This document shows, piece after piece, positions 29,901 through 36,619 of a DNA stretch of 64,000 bases (position 1 is the first letter of the stretch; each line of letters opens with the position of its first letter). Under the pieces are notes generated by a model, which saw only the letters and a program-made list of their open reading frames with translations, searched no databases and was not told the DNA's origin. Location of the stretch: positions 1 through 64,000 of the forward strand of contig JAZKYL010000062.1 in the NCBI GenBank assembly GCA_045612105.1. The letters run 5' to 3'. This stretch comes from SVTX01 sp045612105 (lineage in GTDB: Bacteria > Bacillota > Clostridia > Oscillospirales > CAG-272). The position numbers were made by a program, and so were the translations under genes.

Positions 29901-31652
29901 CCTTTGACCGAAATAATGGTCTGTTCCCGACTTATAGATGCTGAGGCTATCGGAGGGATAATTTTTGATAATCTCATCACCCGCTTCAACGGTAACCGGA
30001 GCCTTGACTATTCCGTTTGCGGGGGTAGAGATCTGGGTGATTACGTAATTTTCTCCCTCGAGAGATACGGTTATTTTTCCGCTGTTTTCGTGATCCAAGA
30101 GTATGTAGCCGAAGATTCCGACTCCCTTGATATCAAATCCCACGTATTCTGCGCTTGCAAAGTCTACTTCATAAAGGTTGTTATGAAGTCCGTTTTTGTC
30201 CTTCACAACAAGCTTTGACACGGTATCCGCGGCGATTTTCGTTACCATACCCAGCTCAAGGATTCCGCTGACGTCCTCCTCGGCAATAATTCTGACGATA
30301 TGATTGGCTTTATCGGCAAAGGTATGAAGATTACGGTCGAGGCGCAGGGCGGGAGCACCGTCATTTTCAAGCTGGACGGCTTTGATCTCGCTGATCAACA
30401 CATTCTCTCCGACCGTCGCTCCGTTAAGATCAAGGCGAAGTAAAGTTACGTCACCCGTGTAATCCTCAAGACCGCCTATGGGCAAGGTATAGGTATGGTA
30501 TTCTCCGTCGCTGATCAGCGGAATATTAACTCTCTGCTGCTCGTTAGCTCCCTTATAGCTTCCCGCTGCAATATATAGTGTAAGGCTTGTAGACGACTCG
30601 GTGCGCATAGTTACCCTGACAGCGTTATGCTCTTCGGTCGAGAAACCTACCTTAGCTGAGATATAGGGGTCATCGGTAGAAGTGACCGCAAAGGACAACG
30701 CTCCGTTTGCCGTTTCGGGCTCCGTGACGTCAACGTAATTTTTAAAGAGGGAGAGCTTTATCTTTGTTTCTTTTGTTGTGATCACATTATTTACGAAGCT
30801 CTGATCGTACATGTGGGCATCATAATAATAATACCCGTATCTGAAAAGGTTTGCGGTGGCAGGGGACGTGGATCCCGAGGCATAATAGGTCTTTCCGTTG
30901 TCCATTTTTACGTAAACGTCCATGGTGTCGGAAACGTAAACTCTGCCGTCGGGGGTACTGACGGTTGCCAGCTGATCCTTTTCCGCGGTCAGAGTATAAT
31001 CAAATACCATGTGGTTGTTGACTACGCGGAAGGCACTTCTCTTTCCGCCGGTATAATAGGCGGTAACAAGATTTTTCAGGCGATCGGCATTCTCAATGAT
31101 ATCGGCATATTCACCGTCGATCAAAGATAGGATAGGCTTATCGGTCTCCGACTCGGTCTCGTACTCTGCCGTTTCCGACTCCAAAAACTCGGGAGCAGAA
31201 GATTCCAAGTCTGTACAATACTCGGAATCACTTTCTGTAGTGATATCCGAAGGCTTCGATTCCGAGGTTTCGGTATCAAAAGACTCTGATTCCGCAGATG
31301 AGTGAGCTTCGCTCTCCGTCTTGTCCTCCGAGGATTCCGCGGATTCGGAATTTAATGACTCCGCAGATGACTGAGCTTCGCTCTCTCTCTTGTCCTCCGA
31401 GGATTCCGCCGATTCGGAATTTGATGACTCCGCAGATGACTGAGCTTCGCTCTCCGTCTTGTCCTCCGAGGATTCCGCTGATTCGGAATTTAATGACTCC
31501 GACTCCGCAGACGACAGAGATTCACTCTTTCGTGTCTCGGTTTGTGTGGTATTTTCCGACAGATTTTCGTTTGCTTTGCAAGCGACAAACGCGCACAGCA
31601 TAATCAAACATACGGTAATGAACGAGATCAGTGACAGATAGGATCTTTTCAT
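26991..31652 (-). CDS. Giant glycan-locus lipoprotein 2
   Basis: 1553 residues from the ATG at 31652. An ATG four codons upstream directly abuts the AAGGA and is less likely. Lipobox AFVAC, Cys25, then a Ser/Glu linker with three 23-residue tandem repeats. The conserved body begins at YADIIENADRLKNLVTAYY. The core has YYHLSTGCTETNC, LPDHRAMSAP, PQTDENRTYYE, IMPWGSQ and NVRDVRMN, aligned with lipoprotein 1. The C-terminus differs: it ends in two copies of a beta-sandwich module of about 170 residues (DGEWHVLIVDLGKY and DGEWHLLVIDITTF; both with SYIDIA) and lacks the WSADGG domain. Core function unknown; the position ahead of GH106, MBL and the phosphoesterase fusion indicates a surface glycan-handling role. 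The promoter carries 21-bp-spaced direct repeats facing AraC regulator 1. Confidence 0.85.
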   Translation of the reverse strand: MKRSYLSLISFITVCLIMLCAFVACKANENLSENTTQTETRKSESLSSAESESLNSESAESSEDKTESEAQSSAESSNSESAESSEDKRESEAQSSAESLNSESAESSEDKTESEAHSSAESESFDTETSESKPSDITTESDSEYCTDLESSAPEFLESETAEYETESETDKPILSLIDGEYADIIENADRLKNLVTAYYTGGKRSAFRVVNNHMVFDYTLTAEKDQLATVSTPDGRVYVSDTMDVYVKMDNGKTYYASGSTSPATANLFRYGYYYYDAHMYDQSFVNNVITTKETKIKLSLFKNYVDVTEPETANGALSFAVTSTDDPYISAKVGFSTEEHNAVRVTMRTESSTSLTLYIAAGSYKGANEQQRVNIPLISDGEYHTYTLPIGGLEDYTGDVTLLRLDLNGATVGENVLISEIKAVQLENDGAPALRLDRNLHTFADKANHIVRIIAEEDVSGILELGMVTKIAADTVSKLVVKDKNGLHNNLYEVDFASAEYVGFDIKGVGIFGYILLDHENSGKITVSLEGENYVITQISTPANGIVKAPVTVEAGDEIIKNYPSDSLSIYKSGTDHYFGQRIYTDLYHSFNRFIAVAEVERNPLSAENITVDESDHQATYDGYDPIRGVYCFTSKKHQGFNGAFYQTPNEHNGVSFTVTGDDRERNMYVLVYAYTTGLECAAVLDKNDMMLPIPVEVAKNFGHEFEVPVYSWGDIKYSEAYLPILLNANESKTMTVLHLYQNWGKYPLKQLSSIQYYSPYYHLSTGCTETNCIATHYVHGKDLWTLPDHRAMSAPLWSNDPQHTSGGNHYFLQYTDADGNYSASENVLNIIESAGPTYADVNMTYLSDDGRIKVTYSHMEMPQTDENRTYYEIKYEVLEDISFKDFSRDFSFYSAKGYGDYKKIGYLDENNTSAIRDNNATADTVTYVLGNDHPYFDMFQITDGPHGDESHPDYTNGYVNLSFLIYDSDFTIGGKQSDARFVINNQYNTLSLSLDLEEVTLKAGDSFSINAIIMPWGSQETDYTSDVPDKNVRDVRMNSIIDPAKPSAVKYCEVVDSVFMPKIKSTNGSSAVFTLSGGEGNVTFRVYGFEKLTVPELYEKINGEWKLLDVSSLTTPDSAGNCHPYDGYCVHYDGDGTYSYSFVTTMTDSAERSFWLKVQEDFVEWPDVEDMINVNLMLPADRLNTLVSSDGKGFGRHELAEDNSYVRFFGDSSGNPMDSRVTVGIESGKVTGQYVALKYRVYAADGDSRFSVNYFTSTQDPSPTGNGDNLAEDVIADGEWHVLIVDLGKYGLSTFTPDNGVYRAKFIRLDVLNHITSKNSYIDIAYLAMSDDLLKLCLMNRDIEKLDYVETKGIRQVLLSASGEIEEPEIENVTSPNDVYAEDLNVYISPVKIFQTANGSKGVGSLELCEENAYVRIFGNNESDEAYAIVYSGGETVSGKYFVIKYRIPTTNSATSKVFDIFSSTVNSSPKGTDVAQTRDVIADGEWHLLVIDITTFATSTTFTPADDGTYTAKYMRFDFFEGKMSLDSYIDIAFIGICEDPTAILEKAK
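31303..31509 (-). repeat. Three 69-bp tandem repeats in the lipoprotein 2 linker
   Basis: Copies start at 31303, 31372 and 31441, each 69 bp, encoding a 23-residue unit (NSESAESSEDKTESEAQSSA plus three residues) with single-residue differences. Typical slippage-prone wall-spanning linker. Confidence 0.85.
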
Positions 31653-31750
31653 AAATATGACCATTCCTTTCCAAAATAAAGCAGAACCTTTTAGCTTATT
31701 TCCCCTGAATATATTATCATTAATAGTAAAATAGCGAATTACTATAATTC

Positions 31751-31779
31751 ATTATACCACACACATTTTAAGTTGTAAA
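31751..31779 (-). promoter_or_regulatory. Promoter of the lipoprotein 2 operon
   Basis: Minus strand TTTACA (31779-31774), 17 bp, TATAAT (31756-31751), with a leader of about 95 bases. Confidence 0.75.
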
Positions 31780-31809
31780 TACAAAATCAAGCACGTGATA
31801 TACAAAATC
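31779..31809 (-). promoter_or_regulatory. Direct-repeat operator of lipoprotein 2
   Basis: ATACAAAATC at 31779-31788 and again, identical, at 31800-31809: starts are 21 bp apart, with the near copy touching the -35 box. Probably the binding site of AraC regulator 1, encoded divergently 120 bp away. Confidence 0.7.
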
Positions 31810-31858
31810 TTGCAAGCCGACATCTTGAAATTTGCTATAGTAATTTTATAAATGACTG

Positions 31859-31887
31859 TTGATTTCTCAAGCAAACGGTGTTATACT
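31859..31887 (+). promoter_or_regulatory. Promoter of AraC regulator 1
   Basis: TTGATT (31859-31864), 17 bp, TATACT (31882-31887). Confidence 0.7.
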
Positions 31888-31930
31888 AAAATTAAAATCA
31901 AGGTTACTGATCAAGTGAGGTAATATAGCT

Positions 31931-32776
31931 ATGCGCGTAAAAGACTATAAATTAAAGCACCACAGCTTTGCCTTTGCACAATGGCTGATGCAGCCTGCAC
32001 CTAAGGACACTCTGCACGGTCCCGAATCACACAGAAAATTTGAGATCATATACATATCTCAAGGCTCTGTCAGGTACAATATCGAGGACGAGCAGTATCT
32101 TGCGCACGCGGGAGACGTGATCTTCGTTATGCCCAATGAGATACACACGCTGGTTATTAACAGAAGTGAGACGTTTGAGAGAATACTTGTATATTTTGAT
32201 TTTGAGCTCCTACGCAAAATGTTTGCCGTTGCTGATATTGAGATCGACGACACGTTTTTGTCTCTGCGCAAGCTCAACAGAATACTGCCTGACAGACTTG
32301 TTAGCAAATACGGGATAAAAGACACGATTTACGATATTGCCGATATCGATCCTGAGGACAAAAACGCCTGCTTTCGTTTTATGTCGCTGATATTTGACCT
32401 GATAATAAGGTTAAATAACAGCGCAGCGGACACGGGAGAGGTCATTCTTCCGATATCAAAAGATCCTATGATCAAAAACGTTATTGATTACATCGAGGCA
32501 CACATTTCCGAGCCTATCAAGCTTGACGATATAGCTGATCATCTTTATATCAGCAAATCCACGCTCTGCCACAAGTTTGCCAATCATATGAATTTAACGA
32601 TCAACAGATATGTAGCCATAAAAAAGATACACTACGCGGAGGAATTGATACGGAGCGGCGTGAGCGCCACCGAGGCGGCGATGGCGGTGGGTTATAATCA
32701 TTATACTACGTTCTACCACAACTACAAGCAAATTATGGGATGCTCGCCGACCTCTAATGAAAGCGGGATAAGGTAG
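31931..32776 (+). CDS. AraC-family regulator 1
   Basis: 281 residues. An N-terminal cupin-type sensor fold (HRKFEIIYISQGSVRYNIEDEQY; GDVIFVMPNEIHTL, about 35-80) is followed by a C-terminal double helix-turn-helix (about 180-275: IKLDDIADHLYISKSTLCHKF; SATEAAMAVGYNHYTTFYHNYKQIMGCSP). Such regulators bind a sugar-derived ligand through the cupin and activate transcription from direct repeats near the -35 box. It is divergent from lipoprotein 2, whose promoter has a 21-bp-spaced repeat of ATACAAAATC, so local activation of that operon is the likely job. GAGG lies 11 bases before the ATG. Confidence 0.85.
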   Translation: MRVKDYKLKHHSFAFAQWLMQPAPKDTLHGPESHRKFEIIYISQGSVRYNIEDEQYLAHAGDVIFVMPNEIHTLVINRSETFERILVYFDFELLRKMFAVADIEIDDTFLSLRKLNRILPDRLVSKYGIKDTIYDIADIDPEDKNACFRFMSLIFDLIIRLNNSAADTGEVILPISKDPMIKNVIDYIEAHISEPIKLDDIADHLYISKSTLCHKFANHMNLTINRYVAIKKIHYAEELIRSGVSATEAAMAVGYNHYTTFYHNYKQIMGCSPTSNESGIR

Positions 32777-32790
32777 TTAGCAAAATAGAA

Positions 32791-32857
32791 GAGCAGACTG
32801 AAATGATATGCACCCCAAAAGTTAGACACTTTTGGAGGTGCATATCAAAGTCTGCTC
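32791..32857. terminator. Terminator hairpin carrying a palindromic insertion
   Basis: Outer arms GAGCAGACT (32791-32799) and AGTCTGCTC (32849-32857) form a terminator stem shared by AraC regulator 1 and the convergent lipoprotein 3. Its loop is interrupted by the 44-bp palindrome at 32804-32847. An uninterrupted relative lies at 36392-36411. Confidence 0.7.
32804..32847. mobile_element. 44-bp palindrome resembling paired IS3-family ends
   Basis: Arms TGATATGCACCCCAAAAG and the complement of CTTTTGGAGGTGCATATCA around the loop TTAGACA. The sequence CCCCAAAAGTTAGACA is like the terminal inverted repeat of IS150-group IS3 elements. Absent from the related hairpin at 36392, so it was inserted. 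Confidence 0.5.
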
Positions 32858-32888
32858 CTCTATGAATTTGCTTTATATTACAAGGCTT

Positions 32889-35800
32889 TCAGATATTACT
32901 TGAAGTATCCATAAGCTCTATGGGATCGATATAGATGTCGAGATAGTCTTCCCTTTCATTACTCGAAACATCCTCCTTTTTCCATTCGGTGTAGTTACCG
33001 TCGGCAACGATCTTGAACTGTCTTTCAGCACCTTTCTCCATCGTTGCCATAAAGGCATAGGAGAAGGTATCGTCGCCGTCGTAATAAACGGTGTAGCCGT
33101 CATATTCGTGGCGATTTCCTCCCACATCGGGAGCTTTTGCGGAGCTGACCTCATATTCGACCCAAGTGCCGTTTTTGTTCTCATAAATCTTGGGAACGGT
33201 CAGCATATCGAAGCCGTATACACGGACTGCAATATTGTTTTCACCGCCCGAGAGGGTAAATTCCGCGCTCTTTCCGTTGGTGGTCTTGAGCATGGGAACG
33301 AATGCGGTGTCGATAACCCGGCAATCCTTGTTTGCAGTTGCCTTTGCGGGATCGAGAAGGGTATTTTGACGAACGTCGCGCACGTTCTGGTCGGGAGCCT
33401 TACCGTTAGAACCGTCGTATACGGTGTCCTGAGAGCCCCAAGGGAGAAGAATGCAATTGATGGTGATCTTGTCTCCCTTCTTGAAGGTGACCTCCTTCAG
33501 ATCAAGGGAGAGCGATACCACTCCGCCAAGGTCTGCCGCCACGAAATTAGGTTCTGCCTTTTCTCCACCGATGATAAACTCATATTCACCGATCAGAAGC
33601 GCAAGGTTGATGTATCCACTCTTATTTGCGCGATCCTCGGTCATCTTCATATAGGAGAAATAGGGGGCGTTATCACCGAGAGTATAGTAAACGGCATTGT
33701 CGCCCGCCATTTTGGCATCCACTATATGATGCTTGTTGTCCTTGTCCAGATAGCCGAACATCGTGTAAACGCCCACGGGGTCGATGGAACGAACCGAATA
33801 GAAAGAGAAATCCTTTGCAAAATCCTTGAAGGAAATATCGTCAAGGAATTCATAGGACATTTCGTGGTAGGTTCTGTTTTCGTCGGTCTGCGCCACCTCC
33901 ATGTGATTGTAGGTGATCTTGATCTTTCCATCGTCGGAAAGATAGCCCATGGTCACATCGGCGTACTGAAGACCGAAGGAGCCGAGAATATCGTAGGTAT
34001 TTTCGGAGGTGTAGTAATTGCCGTCAGCATCGGTGTACTGAAGGAAATAGTGCGTACCGCCGCTGTTTCTCTGCTGACCGCTAAAGGGTGCGGCACTCAT
34101 AGCACGAAAATCGGGAAGAACACCAAGACCTCTTCCTCTTCTGGTTTCGTAGTAGGGCGTGATACAGTTGGTTTCGGTCTCGCCTGTGGAAAGATGGTAG
34201 TAAGGATTACGGAATTGGATCCAGGAGATCTGCTTGAGGGGAAATCTGCCCCAATTCTGATAAAGGTTCAGAATGTTGTAGCCGTATTTTTGCTCTGCGT
34301 TTACAACAAGCGGGAAGATCGCCTCGCTGTACACGGGGTCATCGATATTGTAGAGATTTCGCTCACCCATCGCCTCGCTGAAGTTCTTGCCTACTTCGAT
34401 GAGAATGGGAAGCATCATGTCTCTGTCGTCAAGAAGAGCTGCACCTTCGACGGTTCCTACGTCAGAATATGCCATTACGTAGATCTTTCGGTCGCTCTTG
34501 TCGCCGATGACCTCAAATTTTACGTTTGGATAGTAGTTGGGACGGTAATAGCCCGAGCCCGAGCCCGAGAAATTCAATACGTATATTCCGCGGAGCGCAT
34601 CGTAGCCGCCAAAGCTTGCGGATGCGGAATTTTCCGTGTCGATGACAAAATTCTTTTCGTTCAGGGGATGTCTTTCCTCTTCAGCCTCGGCAAGGAACTT
34701 GTCAAAGGTGTGAGTGATATCGGTGTAGAGACGCTGACCCATAAAGAGGTCGTTTGCGTTGTTGGTATCCTTTTCGGAAGGAAGGATCGTGCCGTCCTTG
34801 GGGGATTTTGCTTGCTCAATTACGTAGAAGCCGTTCTCAAGGGTGACCTTCATCCATCCGCTTTGGTTGTCGTATGGCATAATGTATCCGAAGATACCCG
34901 CCTTCTTGATGTCAAAGCCGATATATTCGGCGCTTGCAAAGTCCACACCGTCAAGAGTCTCGTGGAGACCGTTTTTATCCTTTACGATCAGCTTTTCAAC
35001 GGTGTTTTCGGCAATTTTCGTGATCATACCGATTTCAGCTATACCTTCCTGAGGAAGCTGTGCGCTGACCTGAAGCATATGATGCATTTTGTCTGAGTAA
35101 ACGTTAAAGGTACGGGCAATGCTGATGCTTGCGGGCAGATTCTCCACGTTTGCAGAAAGGAGCTTGATCTCCTTGATGGTGTAGGTAGAGCCCCGATTGC
35201 CGTCAAGGTCAAAGCGGATGCCCTTCAAATTTTCGGTATAATCGGGGAGCAGGAAAAGGGGGATCAGATAGGTGTGGTAGTTGCCGTCTGCCACGATGGG
35301 AATGTCGGTCTTCTGGGTGTTGTTGAATCCGGACTTGCTTCCCGCAATGATATACAATCCCGCGCTCCTGATGCCGGGATCTGCCTTGATGGTGATCTGC
35401 ATCATGTTGTAATCGTCGGCAGGATGTTTTGCGTCGCTGAGGCAGATGTAGGGGTCGTTGGTAGAGATCAGCTTGATCTGCAGCTCGTTGTTTGCGATCG
35501 ATACTCTTTCCGTGTTGTTGAACTGCGAGACCTCCATATGGTTCAGCACCTTTTCTGCGGTCACATTTTGCGTGCTCAGGAAGTTCTGTCCCTCATAGCG
35601 CGCCTGATAGAAATAATATCCGAAGCGATAGAGGTTGGTGGTAGGATTATCCTCGGAACCAGAGGCATAGAAGACATCGCCCGACTTCATACGGACGAAA
35701 ATATCCATAGTGTTTTCCAGATAGGTGGCTCCCTTATAGCTCTTCAGACTGCTGACCTGCTTATTTCCCGCTTCCGTGAGGGCATAGATCAGGGACATCT

Positions 35801-35912
35801 GCTTGTTTTCGAGAATAGCGCTTTCTCTCTTGGCATTGGGGTAGTAGTAGCTGACACCGTTTGCTATACGCTCGGCGTATTCGATCAGCTCTGTGTTATT
35901 ACAATCTAACAT
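32889..35912 (-). CDS. Truncated giant lipoprotein 3 (no signal peptide)
   Basis: 1007 residues aligning with the body of lipoproteins 1, 2 and 4: ELIEYAERIANGVSYYYPNAKRES at the start, YYHLSTGETETNC, LPDFRAMSAA, VAQTDENRTYHE, CILLPWGSQ and QNVRDVRQN in the core. It stops at YIDPIELMDTSSNI, where the others continue for 350-500 residues of C-terminal domains. Upstream in frame the codons still read a Thr/Glu linker (TEETEPIETITEEDTTP) but run into TAA at 35970-35968, so the lipobox and signal peptide are gone. A GAGGAGG inside the linker codons, 11 bases before the ATG, could allow internal initiation of a cytoplasmic protein. The reading frame is otherwise intact. Both ends look rearranged; it is probably a decaying or newly recombined paralogue. 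Confidence 0.7.
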   Translation of the reverse strand: MLDCNNTELIEYAERIANGVSYYYPNAKRESAILENKQMSLIYALTEAGNKQVSSLKSYKGATYLENTMDIFVRMKSGDVFYASGSEDNPTTNLYRFGYYFYQARYEGQNFLSTQNVTAEKVLNHMEVSQFNNTERVSIANNELQIKLISTNDPYICLSDAKHPADDYNMMQITIKADPGIRSAGLYIIAGSKSGFNNTQKTDIPIVADGNYHTYLIPLFLLPDYTENLKGIRFDLDGNRGSTYTIKEIKLLSANVENLPASISIARTFNVYSDKMHHMLQVSAQLPQEGIAEIGMITKIAENTVEKLIVKDKNGLHETLDGVDFASAEYIGFDIKKAGIFGYIMPYDNQSGWMKVTLENGFYVIEQAKSPKDGTILPSEKDTNNANDLFMGQRLYTDITHTFDKFLAEAEEERHPLNEKNFVIDTENSASASFGGYDALRGIYVLNFSGSGSGYYRPNYYPNVKFEVIGDKSDRKIYVMAYSDVGTVEGAALLDDRDMMLPILIEVGKNFSEAMGERNLYNIDDPVYSEAIFPLVVNAEQKYGYNILNLYQNWGRFPLKQISWIQFRNPYYHLSTGETETNCITPYYETRRGRGLGVLPDFRAMSAAPFSGQQRNSGGTHYFLQYTDADGNYYTSENTYDILGSFGLQYADVTMGYLSDDGKIKITYNHMEVAQTDENRTYHEMSYEFLDDISFKDFAKDFSFYSVRSIDPVGVYTMFGYLDKDNKHHIVDAKMAGDNAVYYTLGDNAPYFSYMKMTEDRANKSGYINLALLIGEYEFIIGGEKAEPNFVAADLGGVVSLSLDLKEVTFKKGDKITINCILLPWGSQDTVYDGSNGKAPDQNVRDVRQNTLLDPAKATANKDCRVIDTAFVPMLKTTNGKSAEFTLSGGENNIAVRVYGFDMLTVPKIYENKNGTWVEYEVSSAKAPDVGGNRHEYDGYTVYYDGDDTFSYAFMATMEKGAERQFKIVADGNYTEWKKEDVSSNEREDYLDIYIDPIELMDTSSNI

Positions 35913-35983
35913 AGGGGTAGTGTCCTCCTCTGTAATGGTCTCGATGGGCTCTGTTTCTTCGGTATTTTAGTAGCAGAGCTATT

Positions 35984-36055
35984 TTATTCCGTCTCATTGG
36001 CAAAGCCTCTGCCACCCATGTTGGCTTGTCCAATTATTAAAATTGAATGTATCAT
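35984..36055 (-). pseudogene. 5' remnant of a SASA-type carbohydrate esterase gene
   Basis: The ATG at 36055 opens a 23-codon frame reading MIHSILIIGQANMGGRGF and ending in TAA at 35984. The block LIIGQ(S/A)NMxGRG is the catalytic-serine block of sialate O-acetylesterase/SGNH-type carbohydrate esterases (SASA domain); here Ser is replaced by Ala. Only the start of such a gene survives, joined to the linker of lipoprotein 3. Identification rests on one motif. Confidence 0.5.
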
Positions 36056-36149
36056 AAGTTTTAGTTCCCTTTTTGGATGAATCTTACGGGTATTATAGCA
36101 CATATTACTGTCTTTCGAAGTATATATCTCAATACAGTTTGATGATACT

Positions 36150-36178
36150 ATTATACCTCCTTATCCATTCTTTGTCAA
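36150..36178 (-). promoter_or_regulatory. Consensus promoter in front of the esterase remnant
   Basis: Minus strand TTGACA (36178-36173), 17 bp, TATAAT (36155-36150). It reads into the esterase remnant and on into truncated lipoprotein 3, so the chimeric locus should be transcribed. Confidence 0.7.
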
Positions 36179-36200
36179 GGATATTGATTGTATTCCAATC

Positions 36201-36261
36201 GCAACCTTTTCGCAAACAACACACAAAGCCTGTTCGCAAGAACGGGCTTTTTTGATATAAT
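36201..36261 (+). promoter_or_regulatory. Repeated promoter element, copy A
   Basis: CGCAAACAAC, 12 bases, TTCGCA (36233-36238), 17 bases, TATAAT (36256-36261). The same boxes at the same spacing occur at 53962-54022 and 61516-61576. Here the spacer also forms a GCCTGTTC-gcaa-GAACGGGC hairpin before a T-run. The nearest plus-strand gene is the recombinase at 36620. Confidence 0.55.
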
Positions 36262-36275
36262 TAAAGCAAGTCCAT

Positions 36276-36619
36276 TTTTGCTTCCAAAAGCACTTCCAAA
36301 ACGCAGGCTTTCGCCACGCGAAAAGCAGTGGAAGTTTCCAACAAAATTCCACTTTTTGGACTTAATTCCCTCTTTAGACGACAAAAAAGAAGAGCAGACC
36401 GAAATCTGCTCCTCTATGAATTTGCTTTATAACGTAAGGCTTTCAGAATCAACCGAAGTATCTTGCGAGAAGTCCCTCGAGACTCAGCCGTGTCTTGCTT
36501 CGTCGACATAAATTGGCGAGGACTTTGGGATAAAAAGCTTTGCGGTGTATACTTTTAGAAAGATCAGTTGCGTGGCGCAAACAAGGAGATCTCCAATAAA
36601 ATTCCAATAGGAGGACTAT
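36276..36619. other. Intergenic region before the recombinase
   Basis: It contains several CTTCCAAAA/GGAAG segments (36276-36356) with counterparts near 54050-54100, the duplicated lipoprotein 3' end (36390-36462), an inverted repeat AGTCCCTCG/CGAGGACT (36470-36526) and a short TTGCG-tgg-CGCAA hairpin near 36567-36579. These could be recombinase arm or core sites; no gene seen. Confidence 0.4.
36390..36462 (-). repeat. Second copy of the lipoprotein 3 3' end and terminator
   Basis: A GAGCAGA-ccgaaa-TCTGCTC terminator (36392-36411), then sequence matching 32856-32915 (CTCTATGAATTTGCTTTATA, AAGGCTTTCAGA). Read on the minus strand the copy ends ...DTSVDSESLTL and stop, while lipoprotein 3 has one extra base and stops at DTSSNI. 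It is a remnant of another paralogue. Confidence 0.65.

Noticed and set aside
33108..35096. 662-codon plus-strand frame inside lipoprotein 3
   Set aside because: The opposite strand encodes the conserved lipoprotein body; similar antisense frames lie over the paralogues. Shadow of biased codon use.
36473..36619. Possible tRNA or small RNA at the integrase junction
   Set aside because: Short hairpins are present but I could not fold a cloverleaf or find a TTC loop with acceptor pairing.
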